Position numbers and translations under genes: made by a program | Source: an uncultured Clostridia bacterium | GTDB lineage: Bacteria > Bacillota > Clostridia > Christensenellales > Pumilibacteraceae | Length of the DNA: 64,000 nucleotides | Direction of reading: 5' to 3' | NCBI GenBank assembly: GCA_948440265.1 | Contig: CAOJOK010000004.1 | Coordinates: forward strand, 1-64,000 | Notes under the pieces: generated by a model | Database searches by the model: none | What the model was told of the DNA's origin: nothing | What the model saw: only the letters and a program-made list of their open reading frames with translations | Part shown: positions 41,437 to 55,343 of the stretch, piece after piece | How the letters are laid out: every line of letters starts with the position of its first letter | Position numbering within the stretch: the first letter of the stretch is position 1

Positions 41437-41465
41437 ATTATAGCAGATTTTTTAAGATTTGTCAA
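41437..41465 (-). promoter_or_regulatory. Consensus promoter of the LOG-TIR-like operon
   Basis: Minus strand TTGACA (41460-41465) and TATAAT (41437-41442), 17-bp spacer: a perfect match to the sigma-A consensus. It overlaps the last codons of the upstream glycosyltransferase gene and gives a leader of about 25 nt. Confidence 0.85.
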
Positions 41466-42645
41466 CGCGGCGGGTTCTTTTTGTCTCAACGCCCACTTTG
41501 TCGCCCCACTTGGCGCGGTTTTCGGCGATTGCCGTTTCGAACATTTTCTCCATTTCCAAAACGCAGTTTTCCACGCGAAAGTTCTTCGCATATTCGACAT
41601 ACCTTTCGGAATATTCGCGTTTTTCGTCGGGGTGCTCTATGAAATACTCTATCTTGTTTCTCAAATCTTCGGCGTTGCCTTTTCTGAACAGGTTTTTCTC
41701 ATCCAAAGCGAACTGTTTGGTCGCCACCATAGGGCTGTCCGAAATTACGGGCACAAGTCCGCAGGAAAACGCTTCCATACAGGAAATGGCTTCTATTTCC
41801 ACGTCGGACGCGTGAACGTATAGGTCGCAATAGTTTATCGTGTCCCGAAGCTCCTGCCAGTCGCAGAATTTGAATATCGGTTTATTTTTCAGTCCCAGCG
41901 CTTCGGCTTTCTTTATCAAACTCTTTTTCCACGGACCCTTTCCGCAGAATATGAGCCGTATATCGTCGGCATACTTACTGCCTGCGACGGCTTCGATAAT
42001 CAAATCCTGTCTCTTTTCACGCGAGAAGCGACCCGACATTAAAATCAGATATTGCCCTTCCAATTCCTTGGGGCGCACAGAATCGGTCTTGACGAAATAA
42101 TCGGATACGCCGTTGCTTATGACGTGCTTTTTCGCCTTGTATCCGTAGCCGTCGAGTATGTCTTTTAACATTTGGCTGGGGCAATGTATGTGCGCGAACT
42201 TATTATAATATTGCTCGAATATCTTGTATATCAGCATATTTACAAGCTCGACTTTATTCATCTTTATCGTATAAGTGATGTTCTCGGGCTGAACGTGGAA
42301 AGCGGCAGTCGTGGCGATATGAAGTTTGTCGGCAATGGATTTACCCGCTTTCGACAAGCCGAACGGCAAAAAGAAATGCACTATGTCTGCGCCCGTTATG
42401 GCGTCGGTCAAGATTTTTTTATCGGGCTTTGCCAACTTCATTCCCTGCGAGTGTACTATACTATTCAGAAGCGGCAGGTTTCTTTCGGGCACAACGTACA
42501 CGTTTTCTTCCCTGACGTTTTCCACGGAAGTGACTATACGCACCGTATGACCGTGCTTACGCATTATATCCGCCAACCGCATAGCCGTCGTGGTCGTGCC
42601 GTTACTCGTATCTCCGTATTGGTCCATTACCAAAGTTATAATCAT
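41452..42645 (-). CDS. Glycosyltransferase family 4 (GT-B), diacylglycerol glucosyltransferase-like
   Basis: 397 residues, GT-B fold. N-terminal acceptor half (MDQYGDTSNGTTTTAMRLADIMRKHG opening region) and C-terminal donor half with LMSGRFSREKRQD and the EX7E-type motif EAISCMEAFSCGLVPVIS. It resembles processive or simple diacylglycerol glycosyltransferases that make membrane glycolipids; the acceptor is inferred. Start: AAAGGTGAG about 5 nt before the ATG. Its end contains the -35 region of the next operon. Confidence 0.88.
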   Translation of the reverse strand: MIITLVMDQYGDTSNGTTTTAMRLADIMRKHGHTVRIVTSVENVREENVYVVPERNLPLLNSIVHSQGMKLAKPDKKILTDAITGADIVHFFLPFGLSKAGKSIADKLHIATTAAFHVQPENITYTIKMNKVELVNMLIYKIFEQYYNKFAHIHCPSQMLKDILDGYGYKAKKHVISNGVSDYFVKTDSVRPKELEGQYLILMSGRFSREKRQDLIIEAVAGSKYADDIRLIFCGKGPWKKSLIKKAEALGLKNKPIFKFCDWQELRDTINYCDLYVHASDVEIEAISCMEAFSCGLVPVISDSPMVATKQFALDEKNLFRKGNAEDLRNKIEYFIEHPDEKREYSERYVEYAKNFRVENCVLEMEKMFETAIAENRAKWGDKVGVETKRTRRVDKS

Positions 42646-42861
42646 AACTCACCTTTATAATGTTTCTTTGTTTTTGCGCAACAACCGAAAAAGCGACAAT
42701 GGCCGACGCGGTTTGCCGTTTAAACCCTACCTGAAAGTACGCGCAAATTTCGTCCCATTATCAAACAACGTGTTTCAAACGCATTGCAGTTTCTATGCAA
42801 ATGCGCAGTAAATCCGCAAATTCTCTTTACTGCGATTATTCCCCGACCGTATATGTTTATA
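42646..42861. other. Intergenic region with a 9-bp inverted repeat
   Basis: CGCAGTAAA (42804-42812) and TTTACTGCG (42826-42834) are perfect 9-bp arms around a 13-nt centre. No T run follows on the minus strand, so a terminator for the gene ending at 42862 is doubtful; an operator for the glycosyltransferase gene is possible. The rest of the 216 bp shows no gene. Confidence 0.5.
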
Positions 42862-43497
42862 CTATTTTACGTTAAAAGTAGTATTCTGAATTTTATAATA
42901 GCTGCCGCAGACGTCGCACTTTCCTATCGTTTCCATTCCTTCGTGTACGAAGCCGCAATTGCAGTCGTCGACAAGCTGCATAGGCTCTCCGCACGCCGAG
43001 CAGCGGTTAGGCATAACGTAAATGTTTTCCCGTTTGCCGTCCATATAGCGCACGCGAATATAGAGTCTGTTTTCGAATTTTTCGCACTTTTTGCACCAGA
43101 AGATACCGTTGAACGCTATCGTCCCTTCTATGCCTGCGGCTATCGACCACTTCTTTTTGCTCAACGCTATCTTTTCCGTAACGGGCGGCTGCATAAGTTT
43201 TTGATATGCGGTGTTCTTTTCCAAATCTTCCGCCTTAAACATAGGCACACAGCCTTCGAATAAGTCGTAATTGATATTGGTCAGATATTCGGCGTGGTTC
43301 AGATAGAAATTGTAATGCGCCGACTTCGGCTTTTTGGCTTCTATCGCCACCATAAGGGTCATTATTTTCTGCATAGTCTTTTCGTCCGTCAAGAGCGCGA
43401 CGGCGTCTTTAAGCGACTGCAAATCGCTTCCCGCACCGACCTTGAAACTCTTTTGGTTCAGACAATCGTGACATTTCATAGTAATAGTTTTAGACAT
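42862..43497 (-). CDS. Hypothetical protein with multiple zinc-ribbon-like CxxC motifs
   Basis: 211 residues, soluble. CxxC pairs occur at the N-terminus (CHDC), in the middle (CKKC), then CSAC, CNCG and CDVCG in the last 50 residues, enough for two or more zinc ribbons. The central region (~25-120) is helical. No family recognised; a nucleic-acid or protein-binding role is suggested only by the zinc ribbons. Start: ATG at 43497, with AAAGGAGC upstream at somewhat long spacing. Promoter at 43547-43575. Confidence 0.7.
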   Translation of the reverse strand: MSKTITMKCHDCLNQKSFKVGAGSDLQSLKDAVALLTDEKTMQKIMTLMVAIEAKKPKSAHYNFYLNHAEYLTNINYDLFEGCVPMFKAEDLEKNTAYQKLMQPPVTEKIALSKKKWSIAAGIEGTIAFNGIFWCKKCEKFENRLYIRVRYMDGKRENIYVMPNRCSACGEPMQLVDDCNCGFVHEGMETIGKCDVCGSYYKIQNTTFNVK

Positions 43498-43546
43498 TTT
43501 CTCTTTAAAAAGCTCCTTTCGCTATTGCTTTGACATTTACCATATA

Positions 43547-43575
43547 AGTATATCACTACCGCCGTCTTTTGTAAA
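43547..43575 (-). promoter_or_regulatory. Promoter of the zinc-ribbon protein gene
   Basis: Minus strand TTTACA (43570-43575) and TATACT (43547-43552), 17-bp spacer. Confidence 0.7.
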
Positions 43576-43622
43576 CCGTTTTTCGGCAAAAGTTGGTTTT
43601 ATGATTTTATATGACTGATTTC

Positions 43623-43660
43623 AAATGAAAAACCGCGGGAGAGGCTCTCGCGGTTTTGAT
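43623..43660 (-). terminator. Terminator of the gyrBA operon
   Basis: Stem AAAACCGCG-GGAG / CTCT-CGCGGTTTT with one G-U pair and a short loop, followed on the minus strand by a T run, just after the gyrA stop at 43681. Confidence 0.82.
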
Positions 43661-43680
43661 GAATTTCATATTTTTAAGCG

Positions 43681-46185
43681 TTACTCTTCGACGTCTTCTT
43701 CCACTTCGGGCTCGGGTGCGGCGACTGCCACGCAGACTACGCTTCCCTGTCCTTTGAGTTTCATTATGCGGACGCCCTGCGTGTCCCTGCTGATTTTGGA
43801 AATTTCCTTGGCTCTCATTCTGATTATGATACCGTTGTCCGCAATCAACATCAAGTCGTCGTCGGGGTTTATCTGTTTCAAGTTTACCAGACGTCCCGTC
43901 TTCTGCGTGAAGATACCTGCCTTTATGCCCTTGCCTGCGCGCGACTGCAAACGGTAATCGTTAAGGTCGGTACGCTTGCCGTAACCGTACTGCGATACCG
44001 TTATGATTTCGTGTCCCGGCTTTATGACGGTCATATCCACGACTTCTTCGTCGTCCGTTATCTTCATCGCTCTCACGCCGCGGGTGTCTCTGCCCATAAC
44101 GCGAACGTCGTCTTCGGCAAAACGTATGCACTTGCCGGAGGAGGACGCAATCAATATCTCGTCTCTGCCGTTGGTCTGCTGAACGCCGATAAGCTCGTCG
44201 TCTTCGGCAAGCTTGATAGCTATTTTGCCCACCTTTCTTATCGAAACGAATTCCGAAAGCGACGTCTTTTTAATCATACCGCGTTTCGTAGCCATTATGA
44301 GATTGCCGAGATAGTTGTCTTCTTCTATCCTTATGACGGCGTTGACTTTTTCTCCGTCTTCGAGATTCAACAGATTGACAATGGCTCTGCCACGCGCCGT
44401 CTTTTCCGCTTCTGGCACTTCGTATGCCTTTATCGCGTACACCTTGCCGAAGTTTGTGAAGAACAGCAAATCGTCGTGCGTGCAGGTGACGAACATTGTT
44501 TCCACGAAGTCTTCTTCTTTTGGCTTGTGCGCGGTCACGCCTTTGCCGCCGCGGTGCTGTGTGCGGTATTCCGATTTCGGCAGACGCTTCACATAACCGA
44601 AGTGCGTCATAGAAATGACCACGTCTTCTCTTTCAATCAAGTCGCCGATATCTATCTCGTCATAGTCGACGCAGATTTCCGTTCTTCTCGGCACGCCGTA
44701 TTTGTTCTTGATTTCTTCGAGCTCGTTCTTGACGATTTCCAGCACCCGTTTCGGCGAAGCTATTATGCTCTTTAAATCGGCGATGAGCAGCTGCAGCTGC
44801 GCCAAGTCGTTCTTTATCGATTCGATTTCCAGGCTCGTCAATCTCTGCAAGCGCATTTCGAGAATGGCGTTTGCCTGTTTATCGGACAGGTAGAATTCCG
44901 CCATCAATTTTTCCGCCGCTTCGAATTTATCACGGCTGCTCTTGATTATCTTTATTACCTTATCGATATTCGTGAGCGCTTTGACAAGACCTTCCAAGAT
45001 ATGCTCGCGTTCCTGAGCCTTATCCAAATCGTACTTGGTTCTGCGAAGCACGACTTCCTTTTGATGTTCGAGATAGTGATATAATATCTCTTTTATGTTG
45101 AGTATCTTCGGCTCGCCGTTCACGAGAGCAAGGAAAGTTATACCGCCCGACGTCTGCAAGTTCGTGTGCTTATACAGCGTGTTCAGCACGACCTGCGCCT
45201 GAGCGTCTCTCTTTATTTCTATGACGATGCGCAAACCGTCTCTGTCGGACTCCTCGTTTATCGCGCTTATGCCTTCCACGCGCTTGTCCTTGACGAGATT
45301 TGCCATACTCTTTATGAGTTCCGCCTTGTTTACCTGATACGGCAATTCGGTCACGACTATTCTCTGTCTGGGCTGTCCGCCTTCCTTTGTCGTATACTCC
45401 TCGATTTCGCACTTGGAGCGGATAACTACGCCGCCGTGACCGGTGCGGTATGCACAGCGCAAGTTGGCTCTGCCCATTATCGTGCCGCCCGTGGGATAGT
45501 CCGGTCCGGGAATGTAGCCGATTATTTCGTCCACGGTTATGTCGGGATTGTCTATGAGCGCCTGCACGGCGTTTATTACTTCCACCAGGTTGTGCGGCGG
45601 TATATTCGTCGCCATACCGACGGCAATACCGTCACTGCCGTTTACAAGCAGGTTCGGGAATCTCGACGGCAAAACGGTGGGCTGCTGCAACGTATCGTCG
45701 AAGTTGGGATACCAATCGACGGTTTCCTTATCTATATCGCGCAGCATTTCCGACGCTATCTTCGCAAGACGGGCTTCCGTGTAACGCATAGCCGCAGGAG
45801 GGTCGCCGTCCACGCTGCCGAAGTTGCCGTGTCCGTCCACAAGCGGATGATTTATGGAGAAGTCCTGTGCCAAACGCACCAAAGCGTCGTACACGGAGCT
45901 GTCGCCGTGGGGATGATATTTACCCAAGACGTCACCGACGATACGCGCGCATTTTCTGTGCGGCTTGTCGGAAAACAGGTTGAGTTCGCCCATAGAATAC
46001 AGTATTCTGCGGTGGACGGGTTTTAAGCCGTCGCGAACGTCGGGTATGGCACGGGACACGTTGACCGCCATTGCGTATGCAATGAACGACGTCTTCATCT
46101 CGTCCACGACCTGACGGCGGACAATCTTGGTTTTATCTACGTGTTTAATCTCGTCATCCGAGAATTTTCTTTTTCTTTCTGCCAT
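43681..46185 (-). CDS. gyrA: DNA gyrase subunit A
   Basis: 834 residues. Breaks and rejoins DNA in the A2B2 gyrase that introduces negative supercoils. N-terminal winged-helix/tower core with the active-site Tyr in [14 protein letters not shown] sequence [14 protein letters not shown] (Ser at the position of E. coli Ser83, Asp at 87, so no classic quinolone-resistance change), GyrA-box region near QSRAGKG, and six beta-propeller blades in the last ~320 residues. The C-terminal tail is acidic (EVEEDVEE). Start: GAGGTG about 6 nt before the ATG; 12 bp after gyrB. Confidence 0.97.
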   Translation of the reverse strand: MAERKRKFSDDEIKHVDKTKIVRRQVVDEMKTSFIAYAMAVNVSRAIPDVRDGLKPVHRRILYSMGELNLFSDKPHRKCARIVGDVLGKYHPHGDSSVYDALVRLAQDFSINHPLVDGHGNFGSVDGDPPAAMRYTEARLAKIASEMLRDIDKETVDWYPNFDDTLQQPTVLPSRFPNLLVNGSDGIAVGMATNIPPHNLVEVINAVQALIDNPDITVDEIIGYIPGPDYPTGGTIMGRANLRCAYRTGHGGVVIRSKCEIEEYTTKEGGQPRQRIVVTELPYQVNKAELIKSMANLVKDKRVEGISAINEESDRDGLRIVIEIKRDAQAQVVLNTLYKHTNLQTSGGITFLALVNGEPKILNIKEILYHYLEHQKEVVLRRTKYDLDKAQEREHILEGLVKALTNIDKVIKIIKSSRDKFEAAEKLMAEFYLSDKQANAILEMRLQRLTSLEIESIKNDLAQLQLLIADLKSIIASPKRVLEIVKNELEEIKNKYGVPRRTEICVDYDEIDIGDLIEREDVVISMTHFGYVKRLPKSEYRTQHRGGKGVTAHKPKEEDFVETMFVTCTHDDLLFFTNFGKVYAIKAYEVPEAEKTARGRAIVNLLNLEDGEKVNAVIRIEEDNYLGNLIMATKRGMIKKTSLSEFVSIRKVGKIAIKLAEDDELIGVQQTNGRDEILIASSSGKCIRFAEDDVRVMGRDTRGVRAMKITDDEEVVDMTVIKPGHEIITVSQYGYGKRTDLNDYRLQSRAGKGIKAGIFTQKTGRLVNLKQINPDDDLMLIADNGIIIRMRAKEISKISRDTQGVRIMKLKGQGSVVCVAVAAPEPEVEEDVEE

Positions 46186-46197
46186 TTCACACCTCGA

Positions 46198-48201
<2,004 letters not shown>

Positions 48202-48334
48202 TTATTTTTGTCGTTATTTTTTGTATACACGCCATATAACGCCCTTAAACGGGCATACAAGCGGTTAAAGCGTTTTGCGCGACCTGCACTCTATTTCTTC
48301 AAACGCGCGTTTAAACGCAAATTTTACCTTTATA

Positions 48335-50584
48335 TCATTCGAAAGCTATGCTTATCACTCTCTTGCAGCCGCCTGCCGTCACGGCGAGCAGACGGGACTT
48401 GTCTCTGCGGTACGCAACCACGGTTTCGCCCGTATCTTCGTCGTACACATAGCTTTTCATAAAGGCGAATCTTCCGCCGTATTCGGGGACATAGGTCACG
48501 TCTTTTAAAATCACTCTGCCCCTGTTGTTCATAACTTCTATCGAGCCGTCGGCGGATTTACCCGTCGTCAGTCCTTCCGTCGATTGCAGTTCCGCATATA
48601 TCTTTCCCAGACGTTTTCCGTAAAAATCGGCTTGGAAATAGGTCGGTGCATACTCTCCCCTTATATTGTCTCCGTCCACGCTCACAATCACAAAGCCGTC
48701 GTGCAGTTCCATTTGCTTATACGTCGGGGACAGCGTTACTTTGCCGCCGTCGATTATTCCGTAAAGTCCGCTTTGATTGTTTCTGAACACGAAAGTGTTT
48801 TCGCCCTTTTCGGTTATGACCGCGCCGCCGTCCATTCTGCGTTCGTCAGACACCGACCCGTCGTTTAAGTCGAGCACGGTGAAGCCGTCGGACCGAATTG
48901 CCACGGCGTATCTGTTATAGCGGCTGAATTCGATACTGTCGAACTTTACCGATATCTCTTTATCTTTGGAAACGACTGTCACCTTATCCTTGCCCACCAC
49001 AAAAAGCTGGGACTGCGACACGCTTATCGTCTCGCCTTCTCCCACCGTGAAGTTCGTGATTTTATTTCTGTTTTTGTAGAGATTGAAACTGCCGTCGGTC
49101 AGTCCTTCCAAAACAAAGAAATTGCTTTCGTCCGTGCAGTATACGATTTCCACAGTCGAATCGAGTGCGACTTCTATTTCGCCGCGCGGCAATACTATCT
49201 TTTTCTTGCCTTCCGCCGTTTCGGCGTAAGCGGGCAGATAGGCGTCTATCACCTGCGGCGATTTCAAATTGGTTTTTTTGTCTTTGAGGCGGAAGAACGA
49301 ATCGTATATTTCCGTCTTCTCGCTTGTCTGCGTTATTATGCGCGATTCGGTTGCGGACTCTTTATTTACGACCTGCTTTACGAATTCCAAACGCTGTACC
49401 AGCTTTCCGTTTTCATATTCGTAAAGTTTGCCGTCGGCGACAAGACACCGAACGACCGACATATAGTATGCCCTGTTCTTTTCTTTTTCGCGCTTCAATT
49501 CATAAAAACCGAAATCTTCGGCGCGTATGATATTACATTCGTCGTCCAAAATGTACGTCTTTTCCGTTTCCGAAAGACGGAAGTAGGTTACGCTTCCGCC
49601 CGTCAGATTTTCCGTTGCCGCTCCGCCGACCGTTTCTTTCAACGTACTGCCGTCAAAATAGAACACGCTGCCGCCGTATATCGAATTCACAACAGCGCGA
49701 TTTCCGTCCGTCAGTGTAACGGCGGCATCGGACGACGTGGAAAATTCCAGATACCTATATTGATTGGGCACGCCGTGAATATAGACGGCGGAAGCGTTAT
49801 CGTATCTATGCGACACGGCGCGACCGTCGACGACATAGTAATAATCGGCTGCGGAAACTGCGCCGTCTTTCGGAAGCAGTCCGAAAAGAGAAGTGATTTC
49901 TCTCAAATCGACACCGTATGTGCGGCAGTCTTCCCCTTTCTTTACAGTCAGATAGCCGTCCGCGGCATAACAGTTTTCACTCGGAGAAAACGGCAGGTTA
50001 TACGTCTTATATTCCTTTGTATCCACCGCGGCAAACTTTCCGTCTTTATCTATATATGCGACATAATAATCGCCGAAAGCGTCGTAGAACTTTTCGAAGT
50101 CGGAATATAACAGCGGCGTTCCCTTAAACTTCTCGCTTTTTCCGTCGCCGTTTTTGACGACAAACTCGCCTTTTTCGGAATCGGTCTTAACCGCCACGCG
50201 GCTGAAATAAGACGACGGTATGAGCGGCTCGAAATCGCCGCCGAACTCTATTTCCACGGAGCCGTCGGTGTTCACATAACCCCAACCTTTGCCGTCGGTA
50301 TTTATGAAATAAAACCGTCCCTCTCCTGCATATTCGAGCTGTCCGAATGTGCGGGATATGGAATCTCCGCCGCGATATAACTGCCACTTGCCGCCCTTCA
50401 TAGTTATATAGGCGTTGTCGTACATAGCGTCGCCGACATAGTCGAACTCCGCACCGTAAACTTCCGTCTTGATGTCGGTATCCAAAAGCGCGAGCGCGAT
50501 TATCCAAACAATGGCACCCATAATGAGCACGAATGCCGCTATTCCGATAACTATTTTAAGTTTAAGCGTCAGCTTTTTCTTCAA
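48335..50584 (-). CDS. Membrane-anchored WG-repeat / beta-propeller-like protein
   Basis: 749 residues. One N-terminal membrane segment (about 10-33) then a large extracytoplasmic region made of repeated beta-hairpin units of the 'x-DGK-WGYVN..G' kind (for example KGGKWQLYRG, TDGKGWGYVNTDG, GLYGIIDGGKV), resembling WG repeats. Probably surface-exposed; function unknown. Start: a TTG at 50584, with AAGGAGC about 7 nt upstream and a basic MKKKLTLKLK opening. Promoter at 50696-50724 with an 11-bp dyad at the start site. Confidence 0.7.
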   Translation of the reverse strand: MKKKLTLKLKIVIGIAAFVLIMGAIVWIIALALLDTDIKTEVYGAEFDYVGDAMYDNAYITMKGGKWQLYRGGDSISRTFGQLEYAGEGRFYFINTDGKGWGYVNTDGSVEIEFGGDFEPLIPSSYFSRVAVKTDSEKGEFVVKNGDGKSEKFKGTPLLYSDFEKFYDAFGDYYVAYIDKDGKFAAVDTKEYKTYNLPFSPSENCYAADGYLTVKKGEDCRTYGVDLREITSLFGLLPKDGAVSAADYYYVVDGRAVSHRYDNASAVYIHGVPNQYRYLEFSTSSDAAVTLTDGNRAVVNSIYGGSVFYFDGSTLKETVGGAATENLTGGSVTYFRLSETEKTYILDDECNIIRAEDFGFYELKREKEKNRAYYMSVVRCLVADGKLYEYENGKLVQRLEFVKQVVNKESATESRIITQTSEKTEIYDSFFRLKDKKTNLKSPQVIDAYLPAYAETAEGKKKIVLPRGEIEVALDSTVEIVYCTDESNFFVLEGLTDGSFNLYKNRNKITNFTVGEGETISVSQSQLFVVGKDKVTVVSKDKEISVKFDSIEFSRYNRYAVAIRSDGFTVLDLNDGSVSDERRMDGGAVITEKGENTFVFRNNQSGLYGIIDGGKVTLSPTYKQMELHDGFVIVSVDGDNIRGEYAPTYFQADFYGKRLGKIYAELQSTEGLTTGKSADGSIEVMNNRGRVILKDVTYVPEYGGRFAFMKSYVYDEDTGETVVAYRRDKSRLLAVTAGGCKRVISIAFE

Positions 50585-50666
50585 GACTTCTGCTCCTTAA
50601 TCTCTTTCAAACCTTATGATATTATTGCCTTTTTTAAGTCGAATTTACTTCCAAAAGCCGCAATAA

Positions 50667-50695
50667 ATGTATACGGACAAATTTTCCGTATACAT
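50667..50695. promoter_or_regulatory. 11-bp inverted repeat at the start site of the WG-repeat gene
   Basis: ATGTATACGGA (50667-50677) and TCCGTATACAT (50685-50695), perfect arms, 7-nt centre. It begins at about +1 of the promoter at 50696-50724 and has no T run, so it fits an operator (or a 5' mRNA hairpin) better than a terminator. Confidence 0.6.
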
Positions 50696-50724
50696 ATTTT
50701 AGCACAATGCGAAAAAAATGGCAA
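50696..50724 (-). promoter_or_regulatory. Promoter of the WG-repeat gene
   Basis: Minus strand TTGCCA (50719-50724) and TAAAAT (50696-50701), 17-bp spacer, with TG one base before the -10. Confidence 0.7.
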
Positions 50725-50759
50725 GCATTCTATATGCCGACTTTTTCACTTTTGAAATA

Positions 50760-50793
50760 AGAAAACTCCCCGAGGGACTCGGGGAGTTGTTAT
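50760..50793 (-). terminator. Terminator of the tuf/str operon
   Basis: Stem AACTCCCCGAG / CTCGGGGAGTT with a short loop, T-rich on the minus strand, 30-60 bp after the tuf stop at 50824. Confidence 0.85.
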
Positions 50794-50823
50794 ATTGCAT
50801 TTTAGTATATAAAGTTATTTGAC

Positions 50824-52026
50824 TTACTTTATAATCTTGGAAACGACGCCGGAGCCGACCGTTCTGCCGCCTTCGCGGATAGCGAAACGAAGTCCCTGTT
50901 CTGCCGCGATGGGTGCGATAAGTTTCACGGAAATCGTGATGTTGTCGCCGGGCATAACCATTTCCGTTCCCTTCGGAAGCTCTATGGTTCCGGTAACGTC
51001 GGTCGTTCTGAAGTAGAACTGAGGACGGTAGCCGTTGAAGAACGGAGTGTGACGTCCGCCTTCTTCCTTTTTAAGGACGTAAATCTGACCTTCGAACTCG
51101 GTGTGCGGCGTGATGCTGCCGGGTTTTGCGATAACCTGTCCGCGCTCGATTTCTTTCTTGTCTACGCCGCGGAGAAGCACGCCTGCGTTGTCGCCTGCCA
51201 TTGCCGAATCAAGAGACTTTCTGAACATCTCTATACCGGTAACGACGGAGCTTCTCGTTGCCTTGATACCTACGATTTCGACGGGGTCGCCGACCTTTAT
51301 CTGTCCGCGCTCTACTCTGCCGGTTGCAACGGTGCCGCGGCCGGTAATCGTGAACACGTCTTCGACAGGCATAAGGAAGGGCTTGTCGGTGTCGCGCTGA
51401 GGGTCGGGAATCCACTTATCGACTGCGCTCATAAGCTCGAATATGCACTTGCATTCTGCGCCGTCCACGTTGCCGTTGGAAGCAGCTTCGAGAGCTTTGA
51501 CCGCGCTGCCGCGGATTATCGGGGTGTCGTCGCCGGGGAACTCATACTGCGTCAAAAGGTCTCTGATTTCCATTTCGACGAGGTCCAAAAGTTCGGGGTC
51601 GTCCACAAGGTCGGTCTTGTTCATAAACACTACAATCTTGGGCACACCGACCTGACGGGCAAGCAGAATGTGCTCGCGGGTCTGGGGCATCGGGCCGTCC
51701 GTTGCCGCAACGACAAGGATTGCGCCGTCCATCTGAGCCGCACCGGTTATCATATTCTTGACATAGTCGGCGTGGCCCGGGCAGTCAACGTGAGCATAGT
51801 GACGGTTTTCCGTCTCGTACTCTACGTGAGCCGTGTTTATCGTGATACCTCTTGCCTTTTCCTCGGGCGCGGAGTCGATTTGGTCGTACCTCATCTTCTG
51901 CGAAAGACCCTTGGAAGCCAGCGTCATTGTGATAGCCGCAGTCAAGGTGGTCTTGCCGTGGTCGACGTGACCGATAGTACCTATGTTAACGTGCGGTTTG
52001 CTTCTGTCGAATTTAGCTTTTGCCAT
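50824..52026 (-). CDS. tuf: Elongation factor Tu
   Basis: 400 residues. GTPase that delivers aminoacyl-tRNA to the ribosome. G1 [10 protein letters not shown]2 region [10 protein letters not shown]3 DCPGHADY, G4 NKTD, followed by domains II and III ending in [12 protein letters not shown]. Start: GGAGG upstream of the ATG at somewhat long (13-nt) spacing. It follows fusA by 117 bp and has its own promoter (52094-52122), so it is transcribed both with the str operon and separately. Confidence 0.98.
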   Translation of the reverse strand: MAKAKFDRSKPHVNIGTIGHVDHGKTTLTAAITMTLASKGLSQKMRYDQIDSAPEEKARGITINTAHVEYETENRHYAHVDCPGHADYVKNMITGAAQMDGAILVVAATDGPMPQTREHILLARQVGVPKIVVFMNKTDLVDDPELLDLVEMEIRDLLTQYEFPGDDTPIIRGSAVKALEAASNGNVDGAECKCIFELMSAVDKWIPDPQRDTDKPFLMPVEDVFTITGRGTVATGRVERGQIKVGDPVEIVGIKATRSSVVTGIEMFRKSLDSAMAGDNAGVLLRGVDKKEIERGQVIAKPGSITPHTEFEGQIYVLKKEEGGRHTPFFNGYRPQFYFRTTDVTGTIELPKGTEMVMPGDNITISVKLIAPIAAEQGLRFAIREGGRTVGSGVVSKIIK

Positions 52027-52093
52027 ACTATTTTTGATTCCTCCATTAAAATCTTTTTTGATATTATCGGGTTTTCAAGAGTCCCGCTCTCAT

Positions 52094-52122
52094 ATTATAA
52101 CTGATTTTTACAAATAAGACAA
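52094..52122 (-). promoter_or_regulatory. Internal promoter of tuf
   Basis: Minus strand TTGTCT (52117-52122) and TATAAT (52094-52099), 17-bp spacer, between fusA and tuf. Confidence 0.7.
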
Positions 52123-52143
52123 CCGTTTTGCGGCGAAAATATT

Positions 52144-54258
<2,115 letters not shown>

Positions 54259-54276
54259 AATTTTGTTTCCTCTGAC

Positions 54277-54747
54277 TTACCAACGGTAATGAGCAAACGC
54301 TCTGTTCGCTTCCGCCATTTTGTGCATTTCTTCCTTGCGACGTATTGCGCTTCCCGCATTGTTGTAGGCGTCCATTATCTCGCCTGCCATACGTTCCGCC
54401 ATAGTCTTTTCGCTGCGCTTTCTCGCAAACGCCACCATCCAGCGGATTGCCAGCGTCTGACGACGGTCGGGGCGTATCTCGATGGGCACCTGATAGGTGC
54501 TGCCGCCCACTCTGCGAGCCTTGACTTCCAACACCGGCTTTATGTTCTCCAAAGCCTGCGTGAACACGTCCATAGGTTCCAAACTCATTTTGTCTTTTAC
54601 GATATCGAAAGCCCCGTACACTATCTGCTGCGCCGTGCCTTTTTTGCCGTCCAGCATTACCTGATTGACGAGCTTCGTGATAACCTTGCTGTTATACACG
54701 GGGTCGGGCAGAACGTCGCGCTTGGGGACACCGTTTCTTCTCGGCAT
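54277..54747 (-). CDS. rpsG: 30S ribosomal protein S7
   Basis: 156 residues, primary 16S rRNA-binding protein that nucleates the 30S head. Signature region [16 protein letters not shown] and [23 protein letters not shown]. Start: AAAGGAG about 8 nt before the ATG. In Escherichia coli S7 regulates the str operon by binding its mRNA; whether that holds here is unknown. Confidence 0.98.
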   Translation of the reverse strand: MPRRNGVPKRDVLPDPVYNSKVITKLVNQVMLDGKKGTAQQIVYGAFDIVKDKMSLEPMDVFTQALENIKPVLEVKARRVGGSTYQVPIEIRPDRRQTLAIRWMVAFARKRSEKTMAERMAGEIMDAYNNAGSAIRRKEEMHKMAEANRAFAHYRW

Positions 54748-54802
54748 AATAATATCTCCTTTATTGAATTTTTCCGTAACGTATTTTTACCGATTTAATA
54801 CA

Positions 54803-55174
54803 TTACTTTGCGCGTTTTGCACCGTACTTCGAGCGGGACTGCTTGCGCTTTGCGACACCTGCGGTATCCAACGCGCCGCGTATGATATGATATCTTACGC
54901 CGGGCAAATCCTTCACTCTGCCGCCACGAATAAGCACGACGCTGTGTTCCTGCAAATTGTGTCCGATTCCCGGAATGTAAACAGTGCCTTCCATCTTGTT
55001 CACAAGACGTACTCTGGCAATTTTCCGAAGCGCCGAGTTGGGCTTTTTCGGAGTGGTCGTCGTCACCGAAAGACATACGCCGCGCTTTTGCGGGTTACCT
55101 TCGAGAATGGGGCTCAAAGACTTGAACTCGATTTTCTCGCGGCCTTTTCTGATTAACTGGTTAATCGTAGGCAT
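54803..55174 (-). CDS. rpsL: 30S ribosomal protein S12
   Basis: 124 residues, decoding-site protein. [49 protein letters not shown] and C-terminal [10 protein letters not shown] are typical. The Lys in TPKKPNS, a common streptomycin-resistance site, is wild type. Start: AAGGAGGT upstream of the ATG at 55174; longer frames run into the leader. First gene of the str operon here; rpoBC is not in view upstream. Confidence 0.98.
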   Translation of the reverse strand: MPTINQLIRKGREKIEFKSLSPILEGNPQKRGVCLSVTTTTPKKPNSALRKIARVRLVNKMEGTVYIPGIGHNLQEHSVVLIRGGRVKDLPGVRYHIIRGALDTAGVAKRKQSRSKYGAKRAK

Positions 55175-55337
55175 TATTACTCTACCTCCTTTTAGTAGTT
55201 TGCCCCCGCATTCATTCGAAGCCGCCTGTTTCGGCAAGACCCTATGTCCGCCGAAAGCGCGCGCTTTCAATAAAGCGAGTTTTGATTTTCTCCGCCTGTT
55301 TTCGGCGCAGAAAATCTACGTGTAGAATTTACACGCA
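55175..55337 (-). promoter_or_regulatory. Long structured rpsL leader
   Basis: About 160 nt from the predicted start (~55337) to the rpsL ATG. Two hairpins: CGTGTA / TACACG (55319-55335) at the 5' end, and GATTTTCT / AGAAAATC (55284-55291, 55309-55316) with an inner CGCC / GGCG. No terminator follows. Such leaders often carry autogenous ribosomal-protein control; the effector is not identifiable from sequence. Confidence 0.6.
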
Positions 55338-55343
55338 TTCGTG

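Noticed and set aside
48240-48260. GCCC/GGGC hairpin as terminator of the WG-repeat gene.
   Set aside because: Four base pairs and no T run on the minus strand.
48304-48318. 12-bp palindrome GCGTTTAAACGC after the WG-repeat gene.
   Set aside because: No loop or T run for a terminator and no promoter nearby; too short to call an operator.
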